From CAZFLY01 sp964519995 (GTDB lineage: Bacteria; Planctomycetota; Phycisphaerae; Sedimentisphaerales; Anaerobacaceae), in contig CAZFLY010000037.1 of the NCBI GenBank assembly GCA_964519995.1, positions 1-27,838 on the forward strand: 27,838 bases of DNA. The letters are read 5' to 3'. How positions within the stretch are numbered: position 1 is the stretch's first letter; each line of letters begins with the position of its first letter. Shown piece by piece: positions 15,997-23,019 of the stretch. A program made the position numbers and the translations under genes. The notes beneath the pieces are model-generated. The model did no database searches and was not told the origin of the DNA. It worked only from the letters and a program-made list of their open reading frames with translations.

Positions 15997-16040
15997 GCCT
16001 GTGGGGCTAGCGCGGGGGGATAGCCCTGCTAGGCTTTTTT
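15997..16040 (+). terminator. Strong rho-independent terminator without an upstream gene
   Basis: The outer stem GCCT/AGGC (15997-16000 and 16031-16034) and inner stem GGGCTA/TAGCCC (16004-16009 and 16021-16026) enclose a GC-rich loop and are followed by six Ts. The orientation is plus, but no plus-strand gene lies upstream before the hypothetical membrane gene at 11434-12549. It may end a small RNA or mark a lost gene. Confidence 0.6.
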
Positions 16041-16108
16041 GCATATTTTTAAAATCTCGAAGTTATGACGCCATACGCAGCAATTGCACTTCCCGACTGG
16101 CCGGAAAG

Positions 16109-16137
16109 CTGACCTTTCTCCGTAAATATGGTATTGT
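16109..16137 (+). promoter_or_regulatory. Possible promoter for the ADP-ribosylglycohydrolase gene
   Basis: CTGACC (16109-16114) and TATTGT (16132-16137) are 17 bp apart, each matching four of six consensus positions. The expected leader is about 80 nt before the ATG at 16223. Moderate match only. Confidence 0.4.
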
Positions 16138-16222
16138 AGATTATGCTGCCGACCAGCAACTGATTCAAAAGCAGGTGTATCATTGGGTGAATCACGTTTA
16201 AAAAATTAAACATTAGACAAAT

Positions 16223-17029
16223 ATGATTGGGGTAATAGCTGGTGATATTGTCGGGTCGGTCTACGAAAGGCGGAGAAATCGTATAAAGACCAAGGACTTT
16301 CCCCTTTTCAGTCCTAATTGCACATTCACCGACGACACCGTCTTAACAGTAGCTGTCGCTGCGGCGATTTTGCGAGGACAAGACTATGAAAAGGCAGTTC
16401 GAGAAATCGGTCAGAAGTATCCGAATGCCGGCTATGGCATTTCTTTCATAGACTGGCTATTCTCCAAGAATCCACAGCCGTACAATAGTTGGGTCAACGG
16501 CTCGGCGATGCGGGTCAGCCCGGTCGGCTTTGCTTTTGATACGGAAGAAAAGGTCCTAACCGAAGCCAAAAAGACCGCTGAGATCACACACAACCACCCA
16601 GAAGGAATAAAAGGTGCACAGGCAACGGCATTAGCGGTTTTTCTTGCTCGTACAACGAAGGACAAAAACTTCATTAAGAATACAATCGAAGATAAGTTCA
16701 ACTATAATTTAAGCCGAACGCTTGACCAGATTCGGCCAAGTTATCGTTTCAACGTGTCCTGCCAGGGAACAGTACCTGAGGCAATAATTGCATTTCTGGA
16801 GTCAACCTCATTTGAAGATGCCATCCGCAACGCAATATCTCTTGGCGGTGATAGTGACACCCTTGCCTGCATTACCGGCGGCATCGCACAGGCATACTAT
16901 GGCGGCGTTCCGGACCATATCACAAAGAAAGTTAAGGAAATGCTCACTGACGAATTATGGCAAGTAACAAAGCAATTCTGTCGGGAGTTCGGCATCGAAA
17001 CGGGATTTGAAGCCATCGACAAAATTTAG
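16223..17029 (+). CDS. ADP-ribosylglycohydrolase family protein
   Basis: The 268-residue protein shows the family's dinuclear metal site. FTDDTVLT near residues 35-42 supplies the first Asp pair, and SLGGDSDTLACITGG near 210-224 supplies the second. MIGVIAGDIVGSVYE at the N-terminus, WVNGSAMRVSPVGFAF near 92-107 and ITHNHPEGIKGAQATA near 124-139 are also typical. Members remove ADP-ribose from Arg or Ser, or cleave related O-acyl-ADP-ribose. No ADP-ribosyltransferase or DraT lies nearby, so the substrate is open. It stands alone on the plus strand between a decayed region and a convergent transpeptidase gene. Length is normal for the shorter bacterial members. Cytoplasmic. No clear Shine-Dalgarno sequence precedes the ATG. 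Confidence 0.93.
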   Translation: MIGVIAGDIVGSVYERRRNRIKTKDFPLFSPNCTFTDDTVLTVAVAAAILRGQDYEKAVREIGQKYPNAGYGISFIDWLFSKNPQPYNSWVNGSAMRVSPVGFAFDTEEKVLTEAKKTAEITHNHPEGIKGAQATALAVFLARTTKDKNFIKNTIEDKFNYNLSRTLDQIRPSYRFNVSCQGTVPEAIIAFLESTSFEDAIRNAISLGGDSDTLACITGGIAQAYYGGVPDHITKKVKEMLTDELWQVTKQFCREFGIETGFEAIDKI

Positions 17030-17102
17030 TAGTCATCGGCGGGGTGATCCTTGCATAAATTCTCTAACCAATCCGTTCGTGATAGAAGCAAGTCTGCAAA
17101 GC

Positions 17103-17828
17103 TTATTGAATCTTAAGCTTTGATAGTTCGTGTTTGATTTGCTCGTAAAGCACGTCTGTCCATTCGGGTAACGAATGTTCTATATTAGGCATAGCCCTCT
17201 TTCGAAAATCAACAGGGCTTAGAATAACAGAGATATTATCAATGCCAGTCTCAGCAGCAAGTATGAAAAGACCTTCAGCAACCTCATCTCCCATAGCAAG
17301 ACATCCCACGGACGCCCTGCTCCCATGAATCATGATATCACCACCAAGGTTCGTTCGCTTTTCTCTACTCGCCTGTGTTCGGTCAAATTCATTTGGGTAG
17401 TTCAGCCTGAGTGAAAGATGAAACATGCTATTGGGATTAAGTGACTCTACTCGGTAAAAGCCCTCGGGAACTTGGCAATCACCTTCTTTTAACTTAGGGC
17501 CGAGTCGACCACTGGCAGCAAGGATAGGATAAGTGCGAATCAAAGCAAACTGGCCTCGATCACTCCGGGCCCAGACTTCAAGCTGCTTCTCGGATTTAAG
17601 CCCAACGAAAATAACCTCGACAGGTGGATAAGAAATGTTTGCCGCCTTAAAATACGGAATTAATCGCTCCCGGACTGCCTCACTGTACTGGTCCAGCCGA
17701 TCTTGGACCGTTTTCTTGCCTTGTACGACTTGCAGTAGTGCCGTTGCATCATCCTGCAGTCGCGATCGGAAAATAAAGACAGTCATCGCTATCGCAAGAG
17801 AAGCTAAAATAATACCGTTTTTCTTCAT
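17103..17828 (-). CDS. YafK/DpaA-type L,D-transpeptidase family protein
   Basis: A 241-residue protein with one N-terminal hydrophobic segment (about residues 5-21), a signal anchor or uncleaved signal. The YkuD-type catalytic site is HGSRASVGCLAM near residues 170-181, with the nucleophile Cys in SVGC. The variant SxGCxAM (not SHGCxRM) and the preceding PEGFYRVESLNPNS place it with YafK/DpaA. In E. coli that protein cuts the bond between Lpp and the DAP of peptidoglycan; other members crosslink. It therefore implies DAP-containing peptidoglycan here, which agrees with dapL. The ATG at 17828 (MKKNG) is preferred over a GTG at 17846. It lies 110 bp downstream of the YhaM-like gene on the same strand. 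Confidence 0.9.
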   Translation of the reverse strand: MKKNGIILASLAIAMTVFIFRSRLQDDATALLQVVQGKKTVQDRLDQYSEAVRERLIPYFKAANISYPPVEVIFVGLKSEKQLEVWARSDRGQFALIRTYPILAASGRLGPKLKEGDCQVPEGFYRVESLNPNSMFHLSLRLNYPNEFDRTQASREKRTNLGGDIMIHGSRASVGCLAMGDEVAEGLFILAAETGIDNISVILSPVDFRKRAMPNIEHSLPEWTDVLYEQIKHELSKLKIQ

Positions 17829-17937
17829 AATGAATGGAACTCGCACGCAGATTTATGCGCTCAGGCATACAGAGAAACCAAGCTGTTCAAGCTCCTGCCT
17901 GCTGGCTTAACCATGGTCTGCTTGACTAATCCCGACC

Positions 17938-18900
17938 TTATTCAATACGTTTTCGGTACAGGCGGGTCTGCAGGGCATTTTTCCACTGGGTCCAGTTGGA
18001 GTCGCCCAGTTCGCTGTCGATAGCTGAGGCGACCTGGTTCAACTTGGCGTCGAGGTCATCAATATAGTAAACCATAAAGGCCTCAGGCGTGGCAGGCAGT
18101 TTAGGTGAGCCAAACTCATATTCGCCATGATGCGACAAGATAATATGGCTTAAAGCATCCAGAATATGCCTATCGATCTGTGTGCCTTTTGCAGCAAGCG
18201 CATCAGCTTTTCGGTTTACCATAACAAGAGTCTGAGCGATGTGCCCAATGAGCTGGCCCGAATCGGTATATGAAAAGGCCATATCGTATGTAAGCTCTTC
18301 GGTCTTACCCATATCGTGCAAGAAAATGCCAGCCAAAACAAGGTCGGCCTGGACCTGTGGATAAAGTGGCAGAATCACGGTTGCTACTTGAAGCATATTG
18401 TGAGTGTGTTCGAGTAAGCCGCCGATGTAGTCGTGATGTAGTTTCATCCCACCCGGCGCCTCGCAGAACTTATCCATAAGATTCTTGTCGGAGAGAAATT
18501 CTCCCACAATCGCTTTTAGCTGGAGATTGCCTATTCCCTCCATCATTTTCTTTACTTCTTCAAATAATTGCTTAGTGTCTTTGTCTGTGTGCGCAAGAAA
18601 GTCCTCAATAGAAACCTTGCCTGGATCGATGGGCTGAATACTGTTGACAATTATCTGCAGGTTGTCTTGATAAAGTTCACTTCTTCCCTGCACATGAACA
18701 AAGCCTGGCTTTGGCAAAGCTCTGTAGATTGTTTCGGTCGCCTGCCACATTCGTCCGTTTAGCTGGCCGGTTCTGTCCGAAAGGAACATCGCTATGTAAA
18801 GGTCACCACGTGTTGTGCTCCGCAGGATTGGGTCTTTAACCAAATAGATATCGTTTATCCCTTCTCCCGGCTCAATTTGGTTTATGAATTTATGCGTCAT
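17938..18900 (-). CDS. YhaM-like HD-domain 3'-5' exoribonuclease
   Basis: A 320-residue protein with an N-terminal OB-fold nucleic-acid-binding region (about residues 15-95, including GDLYIAMFLSDRTGQLNGRM). A metal-dependent HD domain follows at about 155-290. Its ligands are seen in KLHHDYIGGLLEHTHNM, GIFLHDMGKTEEL and ILSHHGEYEFGSP, followed by MVYYIDDLDAKL. YhaM enzymes trim RNA and single-stranded DNA from the 3' end; length and order match. The ATG at 18900 is chosen because GGAG lies 6 nt upstream; the in-frame ATG at 18912 has no ribosome site at proper distance. Next downstream on the same strand is the L,D-transpeptidase gene. Exact activity is inferred from family. Confidence 0.9.
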   Translation of the reverse strand: MTHKFINQIEPGEGINDIYLVKDPILRSTTRGDLYIAMFLSDRTGQLNGRMWQATETIYRALPKPGFVHVQGRSELYQDNLQIIVNSIQPIDPGKVSIEDFLAHTDKDTKQLFEEVKKMMEGIGNLQLKAIVGEFLSDKNLMDKFCEAPGGMKLHHDYIGGLLEHTHNMLQVATVILPLYPQVQADLVLAGIFLHDMGKTEELTYDMAFSYTDSGQLIGHIAQTLVMVNRKADALAAKGTQIDRHILDALSHIILSHHGEYEFGSPKLPATPEAFMVYYIDDLDAKLNQVASAIDSELGDSNWTQWKNALQTRLYRKRIE

Positions 18901-18935
18901 TACAGACTCCATTTTCTAATATTTTGCCCACCTCA

Positions 18936-18964
18936 ATCATAGTCCCCACGAAACTAGAACGCAA
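18936..18964 (-). promoter_or_regulatory. Possible promoter for the YhaM-like gene
   Basis: On the minus strand TTGCGT (18959-18964) and TATGAT (18936-18941) are 17 bp apart. The -10 matches five of six positions and the -35 three. The leader would be about 30 nt to the preferred ATG at 18900. Confidence 0.45.
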
Positions 18965-19067
18965 GGATAGATTTTTCAAACTAAAAAAGCACAAACAGTG
19001 AAAAAAGGCCGTGAGAAATCAGCTTGCGCACTTTCTTAAAGGTCAGTTCGTTGAAGGTTCAGTGCTT

Positions 19068-19844
19068 CTATCCCCTCCATTCGACCAGAACTACGGTGAC
19101 ATTGTCTACACCGCCGGCTGAATTGGCCGCTTCAATAAGTTTATTACAGGTTGACTGACAATCAGAATCGGTATTTAAGATGGCCGCAACTTTCGTATCA
19201 TCGACCATGTCTGTCAGGCCATCAGTGCACAAGAGCAGGCGGTCTCGTTTCTTTAGAATAAATGAACGCACGTAAGGCCTGGCCTTTTCCTCCATGCCCA
19301 CATAGCGAGTAATTACACCTCGGTCTTGATGGCTTTGCACCTGTGCTTCGGTTATCTGACCTTTTTCCAAAAGCTTAGCTATGATAGAATGATCTTTGGT
19401 AAACTGTTTGAGTCTGCGGTTGCGGAAACGGTATATTCTGCTGTCACCGACGTTTGCAACGTAAGCTCGGCCATCAACAAACAACACCACGACAACCGTC
19501 GCTCCCATTCCTTTGTAGCCGCTTTCACTGTCACCTTCCATGTGCAATTGCTTGCTCTGTTTAGCAATTGTCTTTCTCAGCAAAGACCTTATTAATCTCG
19601 GATTTTGCGATCGTAGCTTGTCCAGCCTATTTTCAATCATTGGCGGTAAGTCTTGTGTGATGATCTTTGAGGCAAGTTCTCCGCCCCGATGGCCTCCCAT
19701 TCCATCGGAAACAAGAAAGAGACCCACATCAGGCTCTATCACATACGCGTCTTCATTCTCTTCACGCAGCTTGCCGATGTTACTTGCCGCGCCCCAGGAA
19801 AACTGAAAGGCCAATACTTTACTGTTGACTTGTGCTCCAGACAT
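19068..19844 (-). CDS. PP2C-family Ser/Thr protein phosphatase
   Basis: The 258-residue protein is a single PPM/PP2C domain of Stp/PrpC type. It removes phosphate from Ser and Thr using two metal ions. Metal-binding and core motifs are present in order: REENEDAYV (about 27-35), LVSDGMGGHRGGE (44-56, with D47), VANVGDSRIYRFR (about 134), LCTDGLTDMV (about 208) and GGVDNVTVVLVEW at the end. No membrane segment or sensory domain is attached. It starts 46 bp after the stop of the Ser/Thr kinase gene on the same strand, forming the usual kinase-phosphatase pair. Probably cytoplasmic and opposing that kinase. Confidence 0.95.
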   Translation of the reverse strand: MSGAQVNSKVLAFQFSWGAASNIGKLREENEDAYVIEPDVGLFLVSDGMGGHRGGELASKIITQDLPPMIENRLDKLRSQNPRLIRSLLRKTIAKQSKQLHMEGDSESGYKGMGATVVVVLFVDGRAYVANVGDSRIYRFRNRRLKQFTKDHSIIAKLLEKGQITEAQVQSHQDRGVITRYVGMEEKARPYVRSFILKKRDRLLLCTDGLTDMVDDTKVAAILNTDSDCQSTCNKLIEAANSAGGVDNVTVVLVEWRG

Positions 19845-19890
19845 CTACACCGGTTCCACAACCCATCTACTCATCAACGCATCTACCCAT

Positions 19891-21225
19891 TTACTCAACA
19901 AGGCACTGCTTACACCATGGACAGTAATTCCAGAACTCAGAATCCACTGACCAACCGCACCTGCCGCAGACTTCAGGAAAAGGACGTACGCGCCAGGGTC
20001 TACGAACCTTGCGGTGACACCAAGGACAGTACCGCATAAAACGCATCAACTTGCCATCGCAGTATTTGCAGCGTGCGTGATACCTTACTCCCCTGGTGCG
20101 GTCGGAACTGGGCGAGGCAAAACCTGCTCCATAACACCAAGGACAAAAACGCCATTCAGGCAATACGCCCTTATGGCAATGCGGACAAATGTGACTGAAG
20201 AGGCTATTTGTATCAAACCGATTCCGTTCGCTGCCACACCAGGGACAGGCAAGCATGCTCTCAGCAATTGGCTCACCACAATCAGCGCAGCGAAAATCAA
20301 TGGTCATCACCTTACTATAGCGATTTATGAACGAGCCTCGGCGCATCTTACGCCAGTGAATCTGTTTTCTGTCAGCCGATTTCATGAGAGAATAAGCACG
20401 AAGACTTCTCGGAACAGCTTGCTGCAACGCGGCCAGCATTTCCTGGGCATTGGCAAAACTCGTGGCCGGGTCAACTGACAATGCCCGCTTTAAGAACTTC
20501 ACCAACGCCAGATTGGCTCGTTCGCATAGCCGTTTGTACCCGCGGAAGGGCCAGCGAAAAGGCCAGCGAGGCAACACGCCCGTTAGATATTCATAGAGAA
20601 TCAACGCAACGGCGAAACAATCGCTGCGGTATGTAGGTCGGCCATAAGCCTGTTCGGGAGCGACATATCCTGGCGTGCCGAAATCTTCAACGGTTTCCAT
20701 CCGTCTTTTGACTCGTAGACTTATTCCAAAATCGCCAAGGGCTGCTCGTTCATTGGTAAACAAGAAAATATTACTCGGCGTGACATCACAATGTACGACT
20801 CGATGCTGGTGCGCATACGCAAGTCCATCAAGTACCTGCGATATTATTGAAATTATGCGTCGGACAGACATTGGCTTGGAACGGTCCGCAAGGGTTCCAA
20901 CCGACAATTCAGTAGCTAAAACAACATAATCGTTGATGATATCGGCGTTTTTAACCGGCATTATGTGAGGGTGACGCAGCCGGGCAACAAGGCGAATCTC
21001 GCGAAACAATCCTTGGTTGTCACGCTCACCATTAACATCTCCCTGGGGTATTTTCAAGGCCACTGTTATATCTTCGACGCAATCTTTGGCCTTCCAGACC
21101 TCACAGCTTCCACCTTCACCAAGACGCTTCTCAAGTCGATACTTTCCAAGCCGAATGCCAGTAGTCAGTTCTAACCTGCTTTTGCTGGAAGATCGTGCTC
21201 TCTCTTGGCTCTTTTTGGCGCTCAT
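19891..21225 (-). CDS. Ser/Thr protein kinase with four C-terminal zinc ribbons
   Basis: Residues 27-270 form a Hanks-type kinase, with glycine loop GEGGSCEVW (36-44), Lys58 in VALKIP, the catalytic loop HCDVTPSN (145-152), DFG at 165-167 and GTPGYVAPEQ (183-192). The usual HRDLKPEN reads HCDVTPSN, so the RD arginine is cysteine, but Asp147 and Asn152 remain and activity is plausible. Residues 311-441 carry four two-knuckle zinc ribbons, with cysteine pairs at 313/316-327/330, 347/350-361/364, 386/389-400/403 and 420/423-435/438. The second knuckle of each reads CPWC. No transmembrane segment or PASTA domain is present, so the kinase is probably cytoplasmic, with the ribbons binding a protein or nucleic acid. 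The paired PP2C gene follows. Confidence 0.93.
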   Translation of the reverse strand: MSAKKSQERARSSSKSRLELTTGIRLGKYRLEKRLGEGGSCEVWKAKDCVEDITVALKIPQGDVNGERDNQGLFREIRLVARLRHPHIMPVKNADIINDYVVLATELSVGTLADRSKPMSVRRIISIISQVLDGLAYAHQHRVVHCDVTPSNIFLFTNERAALGDFGISLRVKRRMETVEDFGTPGYVAPEQAYGRPTYRSDCFAVALILYEYLTGVLPRWPFRWPFRGYKRLCERANLALVKFLKRALSVDPATSFANAQEMLAALQQAVPRSLRAYSLMKSADRKQIHWRKMRRGSFINRYSKVMTIDFRCADCGEPIAESMLACPWCGSERNRFDTNSLFSHICPHCHKGVLPEWRFCPWCYGAGFASPSSDRTRGVRYHARCKYCDGKLMRFMRYCPWCHRKVRRPWRVRPFPEVCGRCGWSVDSEFWNYCPWCKQCLVE

Positions 21226-21556
21226 AATGTCACTTCACTCAATAATCCTGCGCATTTGCCTTTAAGTAAAAAAACCACTCGAGAATTGCCCGGATACCTC
21301 CTGACATACTCAGGTTGAAGTCAGCAGATTTTAGCCCGGCTGTGTTGTCCTGACAAGGCTGTTTTTTCACGAATTCTGGCGCGACGGCTTTGTTCTCCTT
21401 TCCTACTGCCATCGGCTCTGCAGACCAACATACCAGAATGAAACAGATGAGTCATGAAATACCTTGCAACAATTTACCTATTGAGCTATAAACTTGTGCC
21501 TGTATAGCAGTCTCCAACATGACATATAAAAAAGGCAAACCCTGAGGTTATGTGAT
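21226..21556. other. Divergent intergenic region between kinase and proS
   Basis: This 331-bp spacer holds the proS promoter and leader near 21464-21556. A possible terminator-like stem lies at 21333-21367 on the plus strand: AGCC/GGCT and TTGTC/GACAA with an asymmetric bulge, followed by six Ts. I found no T-box signature before proS and no clear kinase promoter. Confidence 0.45.
21464..21492 (+). promoter_or_regulatory. Sigma-70-type promoter for proS
   Basis: TTGCAA (21464-21469) and TATAAA (21487-21492) are separated by exactly 17 bp. Transcription should start near 21499, leaving a leader of about 58 nt. GAGG lies 9 nt before the proS ATG at 21557. Confidence 0.6.
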
Positions 21557-22915
21557 ATGAGATACACCCAAATACTAATACCGACAGTCAAGGAAGTTCC
21601 CGCCGATGCGGAGATAACAAGCCATAAGCTGATGATCCGGGCTGGTCTTATGCGGAAAGTTGCAAGCGGCACATACACCTATCTACCGCTTGGCTGGCGA
21701 AGCCTACTCAAAGTTATCGAAATAGTCCGTGAGGAAATGAACAGAGCAGGTGCCCAGGAAATTCTTATGCCAGCAGTTCAACCGATTGAACTCTGGCAAA
21801 GAACCGGTCGAGATGTCGATTATGGTAATACTATGGCTAAGTTTACCGACCGCCATGACCGTGTGAATGTCCTGGCCCCCACTGCTGAGGAGGTCGTCAC
21901 AAGCATCGCTGCCAGTGAAATAAATTCTTACAAGCAGCTTCCGATGAACTTATACCAGATAAGTTTCAAGTTTCGTGACGAATTTCGATCGAGATTCGGC
22001 GTTCTGCGGTCGCGTGAGTTTATTATGAAAGACGCTTACAGTTTCCACGACACGTCTGAAAGCCTCGACGAAACGTATAAAGCCATGTACGAGGCGTATT
22101 GTCGAATCTTCAAACGCTGTGGGCTTGAATACGTGATAGTCAAAGCCGAATCCGGCGAAATGGGCGGCTCCGGCTCACATCAGTTCACTGTGCCCTGTGA
22201 GTCTGGTGAGGATACTATTGTATATACCGAAGNNNNNNNNNNNNNNNNNNNNNNNNNNNNNNNNNNNNNNNNNNNNNNNNNNNNNNNNNNNNNNNNNNNN
22301 NNNNNNNNNNNNNNNNNNNNNNNNNNNNNNNNCGTTGCTGACATCCGCTATGCACAGGAAGGTGACACCCACGAGAGTAAAAAACTGTTGTTCAAAAAAG
22401 GCATCGAGGTTGGTCAGGTCTTCAAGCTCGGAACTAAATACAGCGAAAAACTAAACGCCAAATTTCTTGACGAAAACGGCAAAGAAAAACCTTGCATAAT
22501 GGGCTGCTACGGCATCGGCATTAACCGCATCGTCGCTTCTGCGATAGAACTTGGCAATGACAAAAATGGTATTATCTGGCCGATCAGCATCGCACCATTT
22601 GAAGTGATTGTCACCTGCGTCAACCAGGAAGATGATGAAGTGGCAAAGATCGCAAAGGACATCTATCAGCAACTGTCGGTAAAAGGGATTGATGTTCTGC
22701 TGGACGACCGTAAGCTTCGAGGCGGAGTGAAATTCAAAGATATGGATTTGATTGGCATACCCGTAAGAGTGACCGTCGGCAAAAAATCCGTTGCCGAAGG
22801 AAACGTCGAGATAACGCTACGTCACGATACTCAGAGACAAAGCACTCCTATCGCAGAAGCAACCACAAAGACAATCAAGTTAATCAACTCGCTCAAGGAA
22901 CAACTGAAACCGTAA
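21557..22915 (+). CDS. proS: Prolyl-tRNA synthetase, interrupted by an N gap
   Basis: ProRS charges tRNA-Pro with proline. The class II motifs are visible: motif 1 around YTYLPLGWRSLLKVIEIVREEM, motif 2 in FKFRDEFRSRFGVLRSREFIMKDAYSF and motif 3 in GCYGIGINRIVASAIE. The anticodon-binding domain follows (IEVLLDDRK-like GIDVLLDDRKLRGGVKF). The 100-N run at 22233-22332 falls after SGEDTIVYTE and before VADIRYAQEGD. In E. coli-type enzymes these points flank the INS editing domain, so roughly 470 bp may be missing; if this ProRS lacks INS the real gap is short. The frame across the Ns is preserved by chance and the 452-residue length is not meaningful. The start has GAGG upstream. Confidence 0.95.
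   Translation: MRYTQILIPTVKEVPADAEITSHKLMIRAGLMRKVASGTYTYLPLGWRSLLKVIEIVREEMNRAGAQEILMPAVQPIELWQRTGRDVDYGNTMAKFTDRHDRVNVLAPTAEEVVTSIAASEINSYKQLPMNLYQISFKFRDEFRSRFGVLRSREFIMKDAYSFHDTSESLDETYKAMYEAYCRIFKRCGLEYVIVKAESGEMGGSGSHQFTVPCESGEDTIVYTEXXXXXXXXXXXXXXXXXXXXXXXXXXXXXXXXXXVADIRYAQEGDTHESKKLLFKKGIEVGQVFKLGTKYSEKLNAKFLDENGKEKPCIMGCYGIGINRIVASAIELGNDKNGIIWPISIAPFEVIVTCVNQEDDEVAKIAKDIYQQLSVKGIDVLLDDRKLRGGVKFKDMDLIGIPVRVTVGKKSVAEGNVEITLRHDTQRQSTPIAEATTKTIKLINSLKEQLKP
22233..22332. other. Assembly gap inside proS
   Basis: One hundred Ns, probably an arbitrary gap length. Unlike the other gap, the flanks share no overlap, so real sequence is missing. Confidence 0.95.
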
Positions 22916-23019
22916 GATTAGAACAGTATAGTAAGCCGTCCACCTTTTCATATACGGAAATTCATGCAGAAATTAAGCCGTCGAGATTCCGTCGGCCTCT
23001 ATAGACGGGCTTGGCAATT

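Larger units (their letters stand above)
15625..16222. other. Non-coding or decayed region
   Basis: About 600 bp between the dockerin remnant and the ADP-ribosylglycohydrolase gene without a confident gene. A stop-to-stop minus frame at 15828-16006 gives about 60 residues (including SMSDGPFECESEINWL) with no start; it may be another scrap of the lost secreted protein. The region also holds a palindrome at 15768-15791, an orphan terminator at 15997-16040 and a possible promoter near 16109. Short ATG frames here look random. Confidence 0.5.

Noticed and set aside
15841..16201. Two short plus-strand ATG frames (15841-16023 and 16001-16201)
   Set aside because: They span or overlap the terminator hairpin at 15997-16040, have no ribosome sites and show no recognisable protein sequence.
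17098..17121. Inverted repeat AAAGCTTA / TAAGCTTT as a terminator
   Set aside because: It lies mostly within the last codons of the transpeptidase gene, is AT-rich and has no T tract on either side.
20014..20478. 154-codon plus frame antisense to the kinase zinc ribbons
   Set aside because: The minus strand encodes a clear kinase and cysteine-patterned zinc ribbons; the plus frame is their shadow.
21333..21556. T-box or other tRNA-sensing leader before proS
   Set aside because: The conserved T-box sequence is absent, and the only terminator-like stem lies upstream of the best proS promoter, so it would not be in the transcript.
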